Below the pieces are notes generated by a model. The model was not told the origin of the DNA. It did no database searches and was given only the letters and a program-made list of their open reading frames with translations. The translations under genes and the position numbers were made by a program. Source: JBGTLU01 sp041743935 (GTDB lineage Bacteria > Bacteroidota > Bacteroidia > Sphingobacteriales > Sphingobacteriaceae). Taken from it: 55,062 nucleotides of DNA. Positions 6,959-15,749 of this stretch are shown one piece after another; within the stretch, counting starts at the first letter, position 1, and every line of letters starts with the position of its first letter. The stretch is taken from assembly GCA_041743935.1 (NCBI GenBank), contig JBGTLU010000063.1, positions 1 to 55,062 of the forward strand. Reading direction: 5' to 3'.

Positions 6959-6969
6959 ATCTACCCACC

Positions 6970-7027
6970 CATTCAACCTTAATCATCCCTTCTTCCGCCA
7001 CGCATTTAACCAGAGTTGATGCATAAA
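6970..7027 (-). repeat. crtY 3' end copy of the 58-bp direct repeat (att-like, right)
   Basis: This is the partner of 6189-6246. It includes the last codons of the intact crtY and 13 bases beyond the stop. Insertion at the 3' end of a gene with the gene end regenerated is the usual pattern of site-specific integrative elements. Confidence 0.7.
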
Positions 7028-8122
7028 CGTGAGGGTTGGCAAGCTGGCTAAAATGCCTAATTCGGTAGTTAAATTAGTTTTTTCGTCTAAAAAGCGTAAG
7101 ATTTTTTGGAAAGGATGTTTACTGAATAAAATAAACATGATCTTTTTGAGAAAAGCCGGTTTGCGGATGAGTAATTGTATGAGTACTTGGTCGTAAAAAC
7201 GGTATTTAGTGGCACTTCCTCGATATTTTGGTGGGGTTTGTTGTTTATTTAGAATGGAAATAATGCTTTGGGTATCGTCCATTATCCGTTTAAAAGTATA
7301 GCCCGTGCTTGCTTTGGTAATGCCCGCAGTGGTACCCAATTTCCAGGCGCCGTTGGGGTGCATGCTCTCCATTTTATCGGCACTCATGGGTATTTTACCT
7401 TGTTCTTCCGAAAGGATTTTATAAGCTTTGTTTGGATAATTTTTCGCCCAATAGCGTTTTAATTGTTCGCGGTAAATTTCTGGAGCTAATGTTTTGGTAT
7501 TGAAAAAGGTTAACTCCACCAAAGCTTTTTTAGAGCTAAAAGGCAATGTATACACAAAACCGGTATCTCCATCGCAATCCACATCAAAATCCATGAATGT
7601 AGCGGTTTCGGTATCAAAAAGATCTTCCTCGGTTTCTATCATCCAACCTAAAAAATGTTGAATAACGAGGGGCTGAGAAAATTCCTTGAAATCTATCCGG
7701 CTATCTAAAAGGGAGTTGGTGGTGTAGCTATTTTCGGGAGTATTTACCGTAAAAACATCGCCAGTTTTAGTAAAATCTATTGCCGGTTGATAAATGATCT
7801 GAACGTTTGCATGTTGTTCAAAAAACTGATGATGATAATCATAAAACCCTTTTGCCGAAATGTATTGATAGGAATAAGGCGCAATTTCTTGCTCTATGGT
7901 TTTGCCAAAAGCTTTGAACTTAAGTTTTGGCCATATTTTTTCTACTATTGGCGAATAAGCATGGTTTTCTTCCACCCACATGCACCACGATTTTACCGGA
8001 ATTTCTTTGTTTGCTTCTAAAATCAGAATCGTAGCGTTTGCGGTACGTTCTGCTTTTAATAATGCATGCACCATTTGAAACGAAGCACAACCACCTCCAA
8101 TAAATATAAAATCGTAGTGCAT
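6983..8122 (-). CDS. crtY: Lycopene beta-cyclase
   Basis: The enzyme closes the ends of lycopene into beta-ionone rings on the way to beta-carotene and its derivatives. The 379-residue protein opens with a dinucleotide-binding loop (FIFIGGGCASFQMVHALL), followed by an ILILEAN strand end and the WCMWVEE motif of lycopene cyclases. A central FVYTLPFSSKKALVELTFF region and a TTAGITKASTGYTF segment near residue 265 also fit the family. The product is likely membrane-associated. It starts 7 bp after the gltX stop on the same strand, so the two may be cotranscribed. Its 3' end is the apparent target of the inserted segment at 6247-6969, yet the reading frame is intact. Confidence 0.88.
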   Translation of the reverse strand: MHYDFIFIGGGCASFQMVHALLKAERTANATILILEANKEIPVKSWCMWVEENHAYSPIVEKIWPKLKFKAFGKTIEQEIAPYSYQYISAKGFYDYHHQFFEQHANVQIIYQPAIDFTKTGDVFTVNTPENSYTTNSLLDSRIDFKEFSQPLVIQHFLGWMIETEEDLFDTETATFMDFDVDCDGDTGFVYTLPFSSKKALVELTFFNTKTLAPEIYREQLKRYWAKNYPNKAYKILSEEQGKIPMSADKMESMHPNGAWKLGTTAGITKASTGYTFKRIMDDTQSIISILNKQQTPPKYRGSATKYRFYDQVLIQLLIRKPAFLKKIMFILFSKHPFQKILRFLDEKTNLTTELGILASLPTLTFMHQLWLNAWRKKG

Positions 8123-8129
8123 GGTGGTT

Positions 8130-9635
8130 TTACAATTGATTTAAGGTAGATGTAATTCTTTTGCTGCTTTCTTCTTTGCCCAAAAATTGAAGAATATCAA
8201 ACACACCCGGGCCAAATTTACCGCCTACTAACATGATACGTAATGGCAACATCACTTCGCCAACTTTTAAGTTTTTCTCGGCAGCTAATTGTTTAAATAA
8301 TGCTTCTAATGCCTGGCTATCTTGTTGGTCGCTAAAGTCTGGGTGGTTTATAAATTGATGGAAAAAAGCGGTTTTTTCGCTGTTCCATTTTGGTTGAATG
8401 CTTTCTAAATCGATGGTGTTTGGCGCTTCAAAAAAGAAGTTTGCTTGAGACCAAAAATCGGTCACAAAAGTTAATCGGTCTTTTACAAAATCGAAGATTT
8501 TTACGATGTTTTCATCCGATGCAGAAATTCCGTTTTCATGCAATTGTAATTTTAATGCGGGCAAAACGGCATGTCCGTCTGTGCGTTTAATCCACTCGGC
8601 ATTAAACCATTTAGCTTTTTCAAAATCGAATTTTGCTCCTGCTTTATTTACTCTTTTTATATCGAATTTTTCAATTAACTCCGACACAGTAAACAGTTCT
8701 TGATCGGTACCATCGTTCCAACCTAAAACGGCTAAAAAATTAACGAATGCTTCGGGCAAAAATCCTAGTTCTTTGAATCCACCTATAGTATCTCCTGTTT
8801 TTGGGTCGGTCCAGTTCATGGCAAAAACCGGAAAACCTAATCTATCTCCATCTCGTTTGCTTAATTTTCCGTTCCCATCTGGTTTTAGAATCAAAGGCAA
8901 ATGTGCCCATTGTGGCATTTTATTTTTCCAACCTAAATACTCCCAAAGTAAAAGATGCACCGGTGCCGATGGCAACCATTCTTCGCCTCTAAAAGCATGC
9001 GTTATGTCCATTAAATAATCATCAACCACTACGGCTAAATGATAAGTTGGCATTCCGTCGGCTTTTAACAAGACCTTATCATCCACTAAATTAGAATCAA
9101 ACTGAACCTCACCACGTATCATATCAGTGAAGGTAATGTGTTCGTCTTCGGGCATTTTTATGCGGATAACGTGCGGTGTATTTTCTTGCAATAAATCGGC
9201 AACTTCATTTTCAGAAAGCGTTAAAGAATTGCGCATTTGCAAACGAGTATGCTGTCCGTATTGAAAATTGGCTATTTCGGCACGTTTAGCCTCTAGATCT
9301 TCGCTGGTATCAAAGGCATAATAAGCATTGCCTTGTGCCACCAATTGCTCTGCATATTTTTTGTAATATTCTTTTCGTTCACTTTGGCGGTAAGGCTCAA
9401 ACGGACCACCTACATGCGGACCTTCATCTGCCAATAATCCACACCAATCCAAACAAGATAGAATATATTCTTCGGCACCTGACACAAATCGAGACTGATC
9501 GGTATCTTCTATTCGTAAAATAAATTTTCCATTGTGCTGTTTAGCAAACAGATAGTTAAATAAAACCGTTCTCACACCACCTAAATGCAAACCCCCCGTT
9601 GGGCTTGGGGCAAATCGTACTCTAACTTGACTCAT
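8130..9635 (-). CDS. gltX: Glutamyl-tRNA synthetase
   Basis: The enzyme charges tRNA-Glu with glutamate in the cytoplasm. The 501-residue class I synthetase shows FAPSPTGGLHLGG at residues 8-20 (the HIGH motif as HLGG) and KLSKRDGD at about 257 (the KMSKS equivalent). The length is normal. An upstream ATG at 9656 would add 7 residues, but it overlaps the promoter -7 box at 9654-9661. MSQVRVRFAPSP is the family-typical start, so 9635 is chosen. Confidence 0.97.
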   Translation of the reverse strand: MSQVRVRFAPSPTGGLHLGGVRTVLFNYLFAKQHNGKFILRIEDTDQSRFVSGAEEYILSCLDWCGLLADEGPHVGGPFEPYRQSERKEYYKKYAEQLVAQGNAYYAFDTSEDLEAKRAEIANFQYGQHTRLQMRNSLTLSENEVADLLQENTPHVIRIKMPEDEHITFTDMIRGEVQFDSNLVDDKVLLKADGMPTYHLAVVVDDYLMDITHAFRGEEWLPSAPVHLLLWEYLGWKNKMPQWAHLPLILKPDGNGKLSKRDGDRLGFPVFAMNWTDPKTGDTIGGFKELGFLPEAFVNFLAVLGWNDGTDQELFTVSELIEKFDIKRVNKAGAKFDFEKAKWFNAEWIKRTDGHAVLPALKLQLHENGISASDENIVKIFDFVKDRLTFVTDFWSQANFFFEAPNTIDLESIQPKWNSEKTAFFHQFINHPDFSDQQDSQALEALFKQLAAEKNLKVGEVMLPLRIMLVGGKFGPGVFDILQFLGKEESSKRITSTLNQL

Positions 9636-9653
9636 AATCGCTTTCTTAATGCG

Positions 9654-9661
9654 CAAATATA
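9654..9661 (-). promoter_or_regulatory. Promoter -7 box TATATTTG for gltX
   Basis: On the minus strand this reads TATATTTG, a full match to the Bacteroidota TAnnTTTG element, 18 bp before the chosen gltX ATG. No clear -33 TTTG was found. Confidence 0.5.
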
Positions 9662-9728
9662 CTGGTTTGGCTTACAAACGCTGGATTAAACTATAGCTGT
9701 ATCAGTAAATCAATTAACTTTACCGCTA

Positions 9729-10919
9729 ATGAATATTTATCAGCAAAAGCGTCGTTGGAAAATTCTGCTCTTGGTTTTCGCCATACTTATTGCTGCATTA
9801 TCATTGGCATACACCAATTATTTGGTTGGTAAAATCTCTGAAGTAGAACGAAATAATGCCGAACTCTGGGCAAAAGCACAACGTAGTATCATTGAGGCGG
9901 ATAGTGAAAATAGCGAGTTTTTTGAGTTTTTGCTCTATGTTATAAATGAAACCACTAGCGTTCCGGTAATTTTAACGGATGAAAAAGGTGGAATTATAGC
10001 CTACCGCGAATTGGATTCTGCCCGAACGTATTTCCCAGAAAGAGAGCCCGAAAAACGGCATGATCCGAAATATTTCGAAAATCAATTACGGTTGATGAAT
10101 GAACAACACGAGCCGATAATTTTGGAGCTAATTGATGGCCGCGTGCAATATGTTTTTTATCGCGATTCGCAATTATTAACCGAACTCAGGTATTTCCCAT
10201 ACATACAATTAAGTATCATTAGCTTGTTTTTAATTGTTGCGTATATAGCTTTTAGTTCTTCCAGAAAATCGGAACAAAACCAAGTTTGGGTGGGTATGGC
10301 AAAGGAAACTGCACATCAATTAGGTACACCAATTTCCTCGTTATTAGCTTGGATGGAATTGATAAAAGAAAGATACAAATCAAATGATGACCCTATTTTT
10401 AGGGAAATGGAAAATGATATTGAACGACTGGAACTTATTACAGATCGGTTTTCTAAAATTGGCTCCACACCAGTTTTAGAACCACATGATTTAAAAGAAG
10501 TAACCAGCAATTACATTGAATATCTTCGCAAACGAACTTCCAACAAAATAAATTTTAGTATTCATGGCGATTCCGTTATTGCTTTACTTAGCATACCTTT
10601 GTTTGAATGGGTGTTAGAGAATTTGTGTAAGAATGCCGTAAATGCCATTGGTAATAATCCTGGAAACATAGAACTTACCGTATCTGAAGGCAGAGGTGTA
10701 GCTTTTATTGACATTAAAGATGATGGAATGGGAATTCCGAAATCTAAATGGGAAACGGTTTTTCAGCCAGGCTATACAACCAGAAAACGCGGATGGGGAC
10801 TAGGTTTATCTCTAACCCGCAGAATTGTAGAACATTATCATAAAGGACAAATCTTTGTGAAAGAATCAGAATTAGGAAACGGAACCGTTTTTAGAGTACT
10901 ATTAAATATAAAAAAATGA
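9729..10919 (+). CDS. Membrane sensor histidine kinase
   Basis: The 396-residue protein has a membrane helix at about 11-34, a periplasmic sensor region of some 120 residues, and a second helix at about 155-177. A HisKA segment follows with the phosphoacceptor H196 in AKETAHQLGTP. The ATPase domain has an N box (ENLCKNAVNAIGN), D box (IKDDGMGIP) and G box (RGWGLGLSLTRRIVE). It autophosphorylates in response to an unknown envelope signal. No response regulator is adjacent, so its partner lies elsewhere. The stop codon overlaps the next gene start by 4 bases (ATGA). A TAACTTTA box 7 bp before the ATG is a near-match to the -7 element. Confidence 0.93.
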   Translation: MNIYQQKRRWKILLLVFAILIAALSLAYTNYLVGKISEVERNNAELWAKAQRSIIEADSENSEFFEFLLYVINETTSVPVILTDEKGGIIAYRELDSARTYFPEREPEKRHDPKYFENQLRLMNEQHEPIILELIDGRVQYVFYRDSQLLTELRYFPYIQLSIISLFLIVAYIAFSSSRKSEQNQVWVGMAKETAHQLGTPISSLLAWMELIKERYKSNDDPIFREMENDIERLELITDRFSKIGSTPVLEPHDLKEVTSNYIEYLRKRTSNKINFSIHGDSVIALLSIPLFEWVLENLCKNAVNAIGNNPGNIELTVSEGRGVAFIDIKDDGMGIPKSKWETVFQPGYTTRKRGWGLGLSLTRRIVEHYHKGQIFVKESELGNGTVFRVLLNIKK

Positions 10920-12853
10920 AAAAGCTATTGCTCTCTTTAATTTTTCTTTACACTATCCCAGTTTATGCTCAAACGGCAGAAGATTGGAGAATAGTAAATG
11001 CCGAACAACGTAGAGGCAACTCCAAAATGAATTTTAAAACATCTGGCGCAGGTGAGGGATTTGATATCACCTATCATCGTTTAAACATTAATGTAAATCC
11101 GGCTGTGATTGCAGTATCGGGCTCGGTTACCACCTATTATAAAGCCATTACTTCTGCTAATTCCACCATCACATTCGACTTAGATTTTACCATGGTGGTA
11201 GATTCGGTAGTGCAGCGAGGCAATAGGTTATTAGCCATCCAATTACCTACCAATGTGGTGCAAATTAGTTTGCCCAATGAGCTTGCCGTAGGCCAATTAG
11301 ATTCATTGACCATTTATTACAAAGGTGTACCAGATCAGGTTAATATCAACAAAGCTTTTAATCAGACCCTCAACGGAATTAATCCGGTTATCTGGACTTT
11401 GTCTGAACCTTATGGCGCAAAAGAATGGTGGCCATGTAAACAAGACTTAACCGATAAAATAGATTCGATAGACATTATTGTAACCACGCCAATGGCAAAC
11501 CGGGTAGCAAGCAACGGATTATTGGTTTCTGAAACCACCATTGGTACCAATAAACGATTTCATTGGAAACACCGCTATGCCATACCTGCTTACTTGGTAT
11601 CCATTGCGGTAACTAATTATGCCGTGTATTCAGATTTTGTTAACTACCCCGATGGAAGTAAACTTGAAATTTTAAATTATGTGTACCCTGGAAGTTTAAA
11701 CACGGCAAAAAATAGCACTCCACAAACCATTGGGATGATATTACTTTTTACCGAATTGTTTGGAGATTATCCATTTAAAAAAGAAAAATACGGACACGCT
11801 CAATTTGGCTTTGGTGGTGGCATGGAACATCAAACCATGAGCTCCATGGGAAGCTTTAGCCGAGGCTTAATTGCGCACGAAGTGGCACATCAGTGGTTTG
11901 GCAATAAAGTTACGTGTGGGTCTTGGGTAGATATTTGGCTAAACGAAGGTTTTGCTACGTATCTCACAGCCCTAGTTGATGAATTTGGGAATAATCCTGC
12001 TGCTTTCGAAAACTGGAAAGCTTCCACCATCAATGCCATTACTAGTCAACCTGGTGGCTCGGTAAAAGTAGATGACACAACGTCTATCAACAGGATATTT
12101 AATTTTAGATTATCTTACCAAAAAGGAGCTTACTTATTACACATGCTACGTAAAATTGTTGGCGATAATGATTTTTTTGAAGCTTGCAGAAATTTCTTAG
12201 ATGATCCAAAACTGGCATATGGTTATGCTTACACAGAAGATTTAAAACGCCATTTAGAAGCAACAAGCGGCAAAAATCTCAATAATTTCTTCCAACAATG
12301 GTATGCAGGGCAAGGCTATCCTACGTATACTATTACTTTAAATATTTTGGGCGATAATCAGTATAGTGTAAAATTAGATCAGGTAACTTCACATGCTTCC
12401 GTAAGCTTTTTTAACATGCCTGTTCCCATTCGATTTAACGGAAATCAACGAGACACTACCCTGATTTTTAATCATGATTTTAGTGGACAAGAGTTCACAT
12501 TTTCTACTAATTTTCCGATTACCAGCCACACGTTTGACCCGCAGCGAAACATTCTAGCTCGTGCAAATTTGGTAACCAAAGTAAACGATGAATTAGCCAA
12601 AAAATTTATCTTGATAATGCCCAACATTAGCGATGGAATATATAGTATCCATCCCATTACCTCAAACTATGCGCCCACTAAAATAGAAGTGATGGATTCT
12701 AAAGGTGCTACACGAAAAGTATTGCAATTTAGCAGAGGGGGCGAAAAATCGGGCATCAACTTAAACATTCAGGATTTACCCTCTGGTAACTACCTTTTAC
12801 AAATACATGCAAACAACACCATTTATATCCGAAAAATTATAAAAACCGACTGA
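10916..12853 (+). CDS. Secreted M1-family zinc aminopeptidase with T9SS-type C-terminal domain
   Basis: The 645-residue precursor has a signal peptide (residues 1-18, ending VYAQ) and an M1 beta-sandwich. It has the substrate-binding GGMEHQT (about 301-307, in place of GAMEN) and the zinc motif HEVAHQW (H321, E322, H325) with the third ligand E344 in WLNEGFATY. The last 80 residues contain IEVMDSKGATRKVLQF and DLPSGNYLLQIHANN and end in IRKIIKTD, the pattern of the type IX secretion sorting domain. Export across the outer membrane by T9SS is therefore likely. It removes N-terminal residues from peptides, presumably for nutrition. It overlaps the kinase gene upstream by 4 bases and the DinB-like gene downstream by one base. 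Confidence 0.93.
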   Translation: MKKLLLSLIFLYTIPVYAQTAEDWRIVNAEQRRGNSKMNFKTSGAGEGFDITYHRLNINVNPAVIAVSGSVTTYYKAITSANSTITFDLDFTMVVDSVVQRGNRLLAIQLPTNVVQISLPNELAVGQLDSLTIYYKGVPDQVNINKAFNQTLNGINPVIWTLSEPYGAKEWWPCKQDLTDKIDSIDIIVTTPMANRVASNGLLVSETTIGTNKRFHWKHRYAIPAYLVSIAVTNYAVYSDFVNYPDGSKLEILNYVYPGSLNTAKNSTPQTIGMILLFTELFGDYPFKKEKYGHAQFGFGGGMEHQTMSSMGSFSRGLIAHEVAHQWFGNKVTCGSWVDIWLNEGFATYLTALVDEFGNNPAAFENWKASTINAITSQPGGSVKVDDTTSINRIFNFRLSYQKGAYLLHMLRKIVGDNDFFEACRNFLDDPKLAYGYAYTEDLKRHLEATSGKNLNNFFQQWYAGQGYPTYTITLNILGDNQYSVKLDQVTSHASVSFFNMPVPIRFNGNQRDTTLIFNHDFSGQEFTFSTNFPITSHTFDPQRNILARANLVTKVNDELAKKFILIMPNISDGIYSIHPITSNYAPTKIEVMDSKGATRKVLQFSRGGEKSGINLNIQDLPSGNYLLQIHANNTIYIRKIIKTD

Positions 12854-13359
12854 TGAGAAGACCCCAAGCCGGAGAATACGCTCCTTTTTATGAAAACTAT
12901 ATTTCTAAAGTTCCGGATGATGTACTAACCCACTTAGATGCACAAGCAGAACGAAGTAAAGCTTTTTTCAGTTCGCTTAGCGAAGATAAGTTGAACTATG
13001 CCTACGCACTAGAAAAATGGACCATAAAGCAAATAATTGGTCATTTAATAGATAGCGAACGAATTTTTGCCTACCGCGCTTTGCGCATTGCAAGAAACGA
13101 TGCAACGGATTTGCCTGGTTTTGATGAAAATTTATATGCTCAAATGAATGACGTTTCTGGCAGAAGTTCTGAAAGTTTAATGGAAGAGTTTTATGCCGTT
13201 CGAAAATGTAATATGATGCTTTTTAATACTTTTTCGGAAGTTGAATTAAATCGAGTTGGCTCAGCAAATACCTATAGCGTTACCGTTAGAGCCATACTGT
13301 TTAGCATTGCTGGACATGAACTACATCACTTGAATATTATAAACGAAAGGTATTTATAA
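12853..13359 (+). CDS. DinB-family (DinB_2) protein
   Basis: The 168-residue protein is a four-helix DinB/YfiT-type domain. It has the GHLIDSERIFAYRALRIAR helix near residue 56 and the terminal GHELHHLNIINERY with the paired histidines that bind a metal ion in this family. Members of the superfamily are metal-dependent thiol transferases or have no known substrate. The start is one base from the previous stop (shared A), so translation is probably coupled. The exact reaction is unknown. Confidence 0.85.
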   Translation: MRRPQAGEYAPFYENYISKVPDDVLTHLDAQAERSKAFFSSLSEDKLNYAYALEKWTIKQIIGHLIDSERIFAYRALRIARNDATDLPGFDENLYAQMNDVSGRSSESLMEEFYAVRKCNMMLFNTFSEVELNRVGSANTYSVTVRAILFSIAGHELHHLNIINERYL

Positions 13360-13360
13360 C

Positions 13361-13795
13361 ATGATTTGGTTTAAAGAGTATTCTTTAGAAGATATTACAT
13401 CACGTTACACACACAGCCAACACATAGGTGCTTACATTGGTATTGAGTTTACAGAACTCGGACCTGATTTTTTAAAAGCAACCATGCCTGTAGATGGCAG
13501 AACTCATCAGCCATTTGGGATTTTACATGGTGGTTCTTCGGTTGTACTTGCCGAAACCTTGGGTAGTGTTGCATCGGGTATGTGCATAGATCCGGAGAAA
13601 TATATTTGCGTTGGGTTAGAAGTTAATGCCAATCATTTGCGCCCGGTAAAAAATGGATTTGTAACCGGTATTTGCACACCCATTCATATTGGTGGCAGTA
13701 TACATGTTTGGGATATAAAAATGTATACCGAACAAGAAAAACTAAACTGCATTAGCCGTTTAACGGTTTCTATATTACCTAAAGGAAGAATATAA
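13361..13795 (+). CDS. Hotdog-fold thioesterase (PaaI/MenI-like)
   Basis: The 144-residue single hotdog domain has the characteristic HQPFGILHGGSSVVLAETLG helix (about residues 49-68). The glutamate in AETLG aligns with the catalytic acid of DHNA-CoA/YdiI-type thioesterases, and NHLRP follows near residue 96. It hydrolyses an acyl-CoA, and 1,4-dihydroxy-2-naphthoyl-CoA in menaquinone synthesis is the leading candidate. No other men gene is nearby to confirm this. It follows the DinB-like gene by one base and ends at a bidirectional terminator. Confidence 0.85.
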   Translation: MIWFKEYSLEDITSRYTHSQHIGAYIGIEFTELGPDFLKATMPVDGRTHQPFGILHGGSSVVLAETLGSVASGMCIDPEKYICVGLEVNANHLRPVKNGFVTGICTPIHIGGSIHVWDIKMYTEQEKLNCISRLTVSILPKGRI

Positions 13796-13797
13796 AA

Positions 13798-13832
13798 CAG
13801 AAAAAGCATCCAATGATTGGATGCTTTTTCTG
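13798..13832. terminator. Bidirectional hairpin terminator
   Basis: There are 17-bp perfect arms (cagaaaaagcatccaat and its complement) around one base, with A-runs on one side and T-runs on the other. It separates the thioesterase gene from the convergent gene at 13848 and can serve both. Confidence 0.85.
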
Positions 13833-13847
13833 TAATCTAAATTTTGC

Positions 13848-14168
13848 TTAGTTTCTACGTTTATCTTCAATGCTGTGTACAATAATCATTGCAATACCTA
13901 CACATAATAGGATAAATGAAAAATAAATGGCTTCTTCATTAAATGTTTTTAAAAGATACTCGGTAGTAAAAAATGCCAACAATAATCCGGTACCAAAACC
14001 CACGCATGCAGCCGGAAATTTAAGTGAAGATTGCTTCGGATGTTCAGCTGGGTTCATCCCCTTTTCTATCATCGCCATTCTTTCTTTGTTATTTAAATAG
14101 CGTATACCAAATACTAAGGTAAAAGCCCCAAGAGTTATAAGAATTGGTATTAAAATTTCTGGTCCCAT
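13848..14168 (-). CDS. Small three-helix membrane protein, DUF6249-like
   Basis: The 106-residue protein has an N-terminal membrane helix (ILIPILITLGAFTLVFGI), a short cytoplasmic stretch with RMAMIEKGMNP, and two further helices (CVGFGTGLLLAFFTTEYLL and FSFILLCVGIAMIIVHSI). The segment NKERMAMIEKGM is typical of the DUF6249-like inner-membrane proteins often found next to ECF sigma operons in this phylum. An ECF operon does follow divergently at 14680. Function unknown. Confidence 0.75.
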   Translation of the reverse strand: MGPEILIPILITLGAFTLVFGIRYLNNKERMAMIEKGMNPAEHPKQSSLKFPAACVGFGTGLLLAFFTTEYLLKTFNEEAIYFSFILLCVGIAMIIVHSIEDKRRN

Positions 14169-14277
14169 GTTTTTTAGTTTAAAGTTAAATTTAAAAAGTA
14201 ATTGTTTTATACTTCTAAGACTACTAACAATTAAGTACGGTTACACAGTATACAGTATTTTTTTATAGTTTTAATTA

Positions 14278-14634
14278 ATGAACAAGGTAGATAATTTTAT
14301 TAGTGAACTTCCAACATGGAAAATTAATATCATTAATCACCTCAGAGTACTTATAAAAGAATCGCATCCGGCAATAACAGAAAGCATAAAATATAATACA
14401 CCATTTTACGAATACAAAGGACAATTATGCTACATACTTGTAAAGCCAAGTAAAATAGAACTTAGTTTTTCTAAAGGATATAAATTAAATCCATTACACA
14501 AAGGATTAGTAAAACGTAACAGGAAGCAAGTTAGAACATTATTATTCAGACAAAAAACAGGAGTGGATGAAATGAAAGTAAGAGAATTAATGCAAGAAGC
14601 ATTAATGATAAATGACATCGACCATAAAAAATAA
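14278..14634 (+). CDS. DUF1801-family (YdhG-like) protein
   Basis: The 118-residue protein has the DUF1801 layout: an N-terminal helix pair (VDNFISELPTWKINIINHLR, then ESHPAITESIKYNTPFYEYK) followed by strands with ILVKPSKIELSFSKGYKL. The family resembles iron-chaperone YdhG and frataxin-like folds, but no reaction is established. The gene stands alone, 45 bp before the sigma factor gene. Codon usage is more AT-rich than in its neighbours. Confidence 0.75.
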   Translation: MNKVDNFISELPTWKINIINHLRVLIKESHPAITESIKYNTPFYEYKGQLCYILVKPSKIELSFSKGYKLNPLHKGLVKRNRKQVRTLLFRQKTGVDEMKVRELMQEALMINDIDHKK

Positions 14635-14679
14635 ACAACATGTAACGTTTTACTACCACAGCACGTCTTAATAGTATAA

Positions 14680-15261
14680 ATGACAAAAAACCTAAGCGAC
14701 CAAGAGTTAATTGATGCTGTTTTGGCGGGAAAAACTGCCTGGTTTGAGGAGTTGGTAAAACGGCATCAGCGTTATGTTTTTACTTTGGCCATGCGGTTTA
14801 GTGGTAGCAGAGAAGATGCCGAAGAAATCGCACAAGATGCTTTTGTGAAAGCCTATAGGTCGTTAATTAATTTTAAAGGCAACTCTAAATTTAGCACATG
14901 GATATACACCATTGTATATACCACTGCGATGAGTTTTTTACGAAAAAAAAAGCTGATAACTGCTTCATTAGATGATGATGAAAATCCAATTCAGATTAAC
15001 TTAACGTCTGGAGATCATGCATCCAACCTAATTGAAAACAAAATACAAACAGAATACATTAATAAAGCAATAAAGCGTTTATTGCCAGATGATGCCGCCA
15101 TAATCACTTTGTTTTATCAACATGAGCAAAGTTTAGATGAGATTGCACAAATTATGAACATGCCATCTAATACAGTTAAGGTGAAATTACATCGCTCGCG
15201 CCAACGATTAAAAATACAATTGGAGCGTTTATTAAATGAAGAAGTAAATGAATTGATATGA
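14680..15261 (+). CDS. ECF-type RNA polymerase sigma factor
   Basis: The 193-residue protein has sigma region 2 (YVFTLAMRFSGSREDAEEIA, then DAFVKAYRSL, and FSTWIYTIVYTTAMSFLRKK) and region 4 (LDEIAQIMNMPSNTVKVKLH, then RSRQRLK). It directs RNA polymerase to a stress or envelope regulon. Its stop overlaps the next gene by 4 bases (ATGA), and that gene looks like the cognate membrane anti-sigma factor. The target promoters cannot be deduced from the window. Confidence 0.95.
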   Translation: MTKNLSDQELIDAVLAGKTAWFEELVKRHQRYVFTLAMRFSGSREDAEEIAQDAFVKAYRSLINFKGNSKFSTWIYTIVYTTAMSFLRKKKLITASLDDDENPIQINLTSGDHASNLIENKIQTEYINKAIKRLLPDDAAIITLFYQHEQSLDEIAQIMNMPSNTVKVKLHRSRQRLKIQLERLLNEEVNELI

Positions 15262-15749
15262 AAGAATTAAGCGAAGAAAAACTTTGGGATTATGCCGAAG
15301 GAAAACTGCCTGTACAGGAAGCTAATGAAGTGAAAAAATTCATTGAAAATAATCCTGAGTACAAGCAAAACTATCTTTCAATAAAAAAGATAATTACAGA
15401 AGTATCTGAATTGCAATTAGATGCTCCATCTATGCATTTTAGTAAAGGAGTGATGCAACAAATTATTACTCAAACGGCACTTAAAACCCAAATAGACTTA
15501 AGAATAATTAAAGGAATAGGTATCTTTTTTGGGGCATTAATCGTTATACTGTTATTGTTCACCTTTTCCATGTTAGATTTTACTGCAACGTCCACTATAT
15601 TACAACTTCCTGAAGTTAAATTACCACAATGGATTACCCAAGAATGGTTACTTAGGTTTGTACTAATGTTAGATGTTTTATTACTGATTATATTTGCAGA
15701 CAAAATCTTTGAAAAAGTAAAATGGCAACGTGTTTATAATGAAAAATAA
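15258..15749 (+). CDS. Putative membrane anti-sigma factor
   Basis: The 163-residue protein starts with a soluble segment KELSEEKLWDYAEGKLPVQE AN resembling zinc-less anti-sigma domains. Two membrane helices follow (about 86-107 GIGIFFGALIVILLLFTFSM and 133-150 FVLMLDVLLLIIFADKIF). No HxxxCxxC zinc motif is present, so it is not a classical ZAS protein. The position, translationally coupled to the ECF sigma gene, supports the role: it probably holds the sigma factor at the inner membrane. Confidence 0.72.
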   Translation: MKELSEEKLWDYAEGKLPVQEANEVKKFIENNPEYKQNYLSIKKIITEVSELQLDAPSMHFSKGVMQQIITQTALKTQIDLRIIKGIGIFFGALIVILLLFTFSMLDFTATSTILQLPEVKLPQWITQEWLLRFVLMLDVLLLIIFADKIFEKVKWQRVYNEK

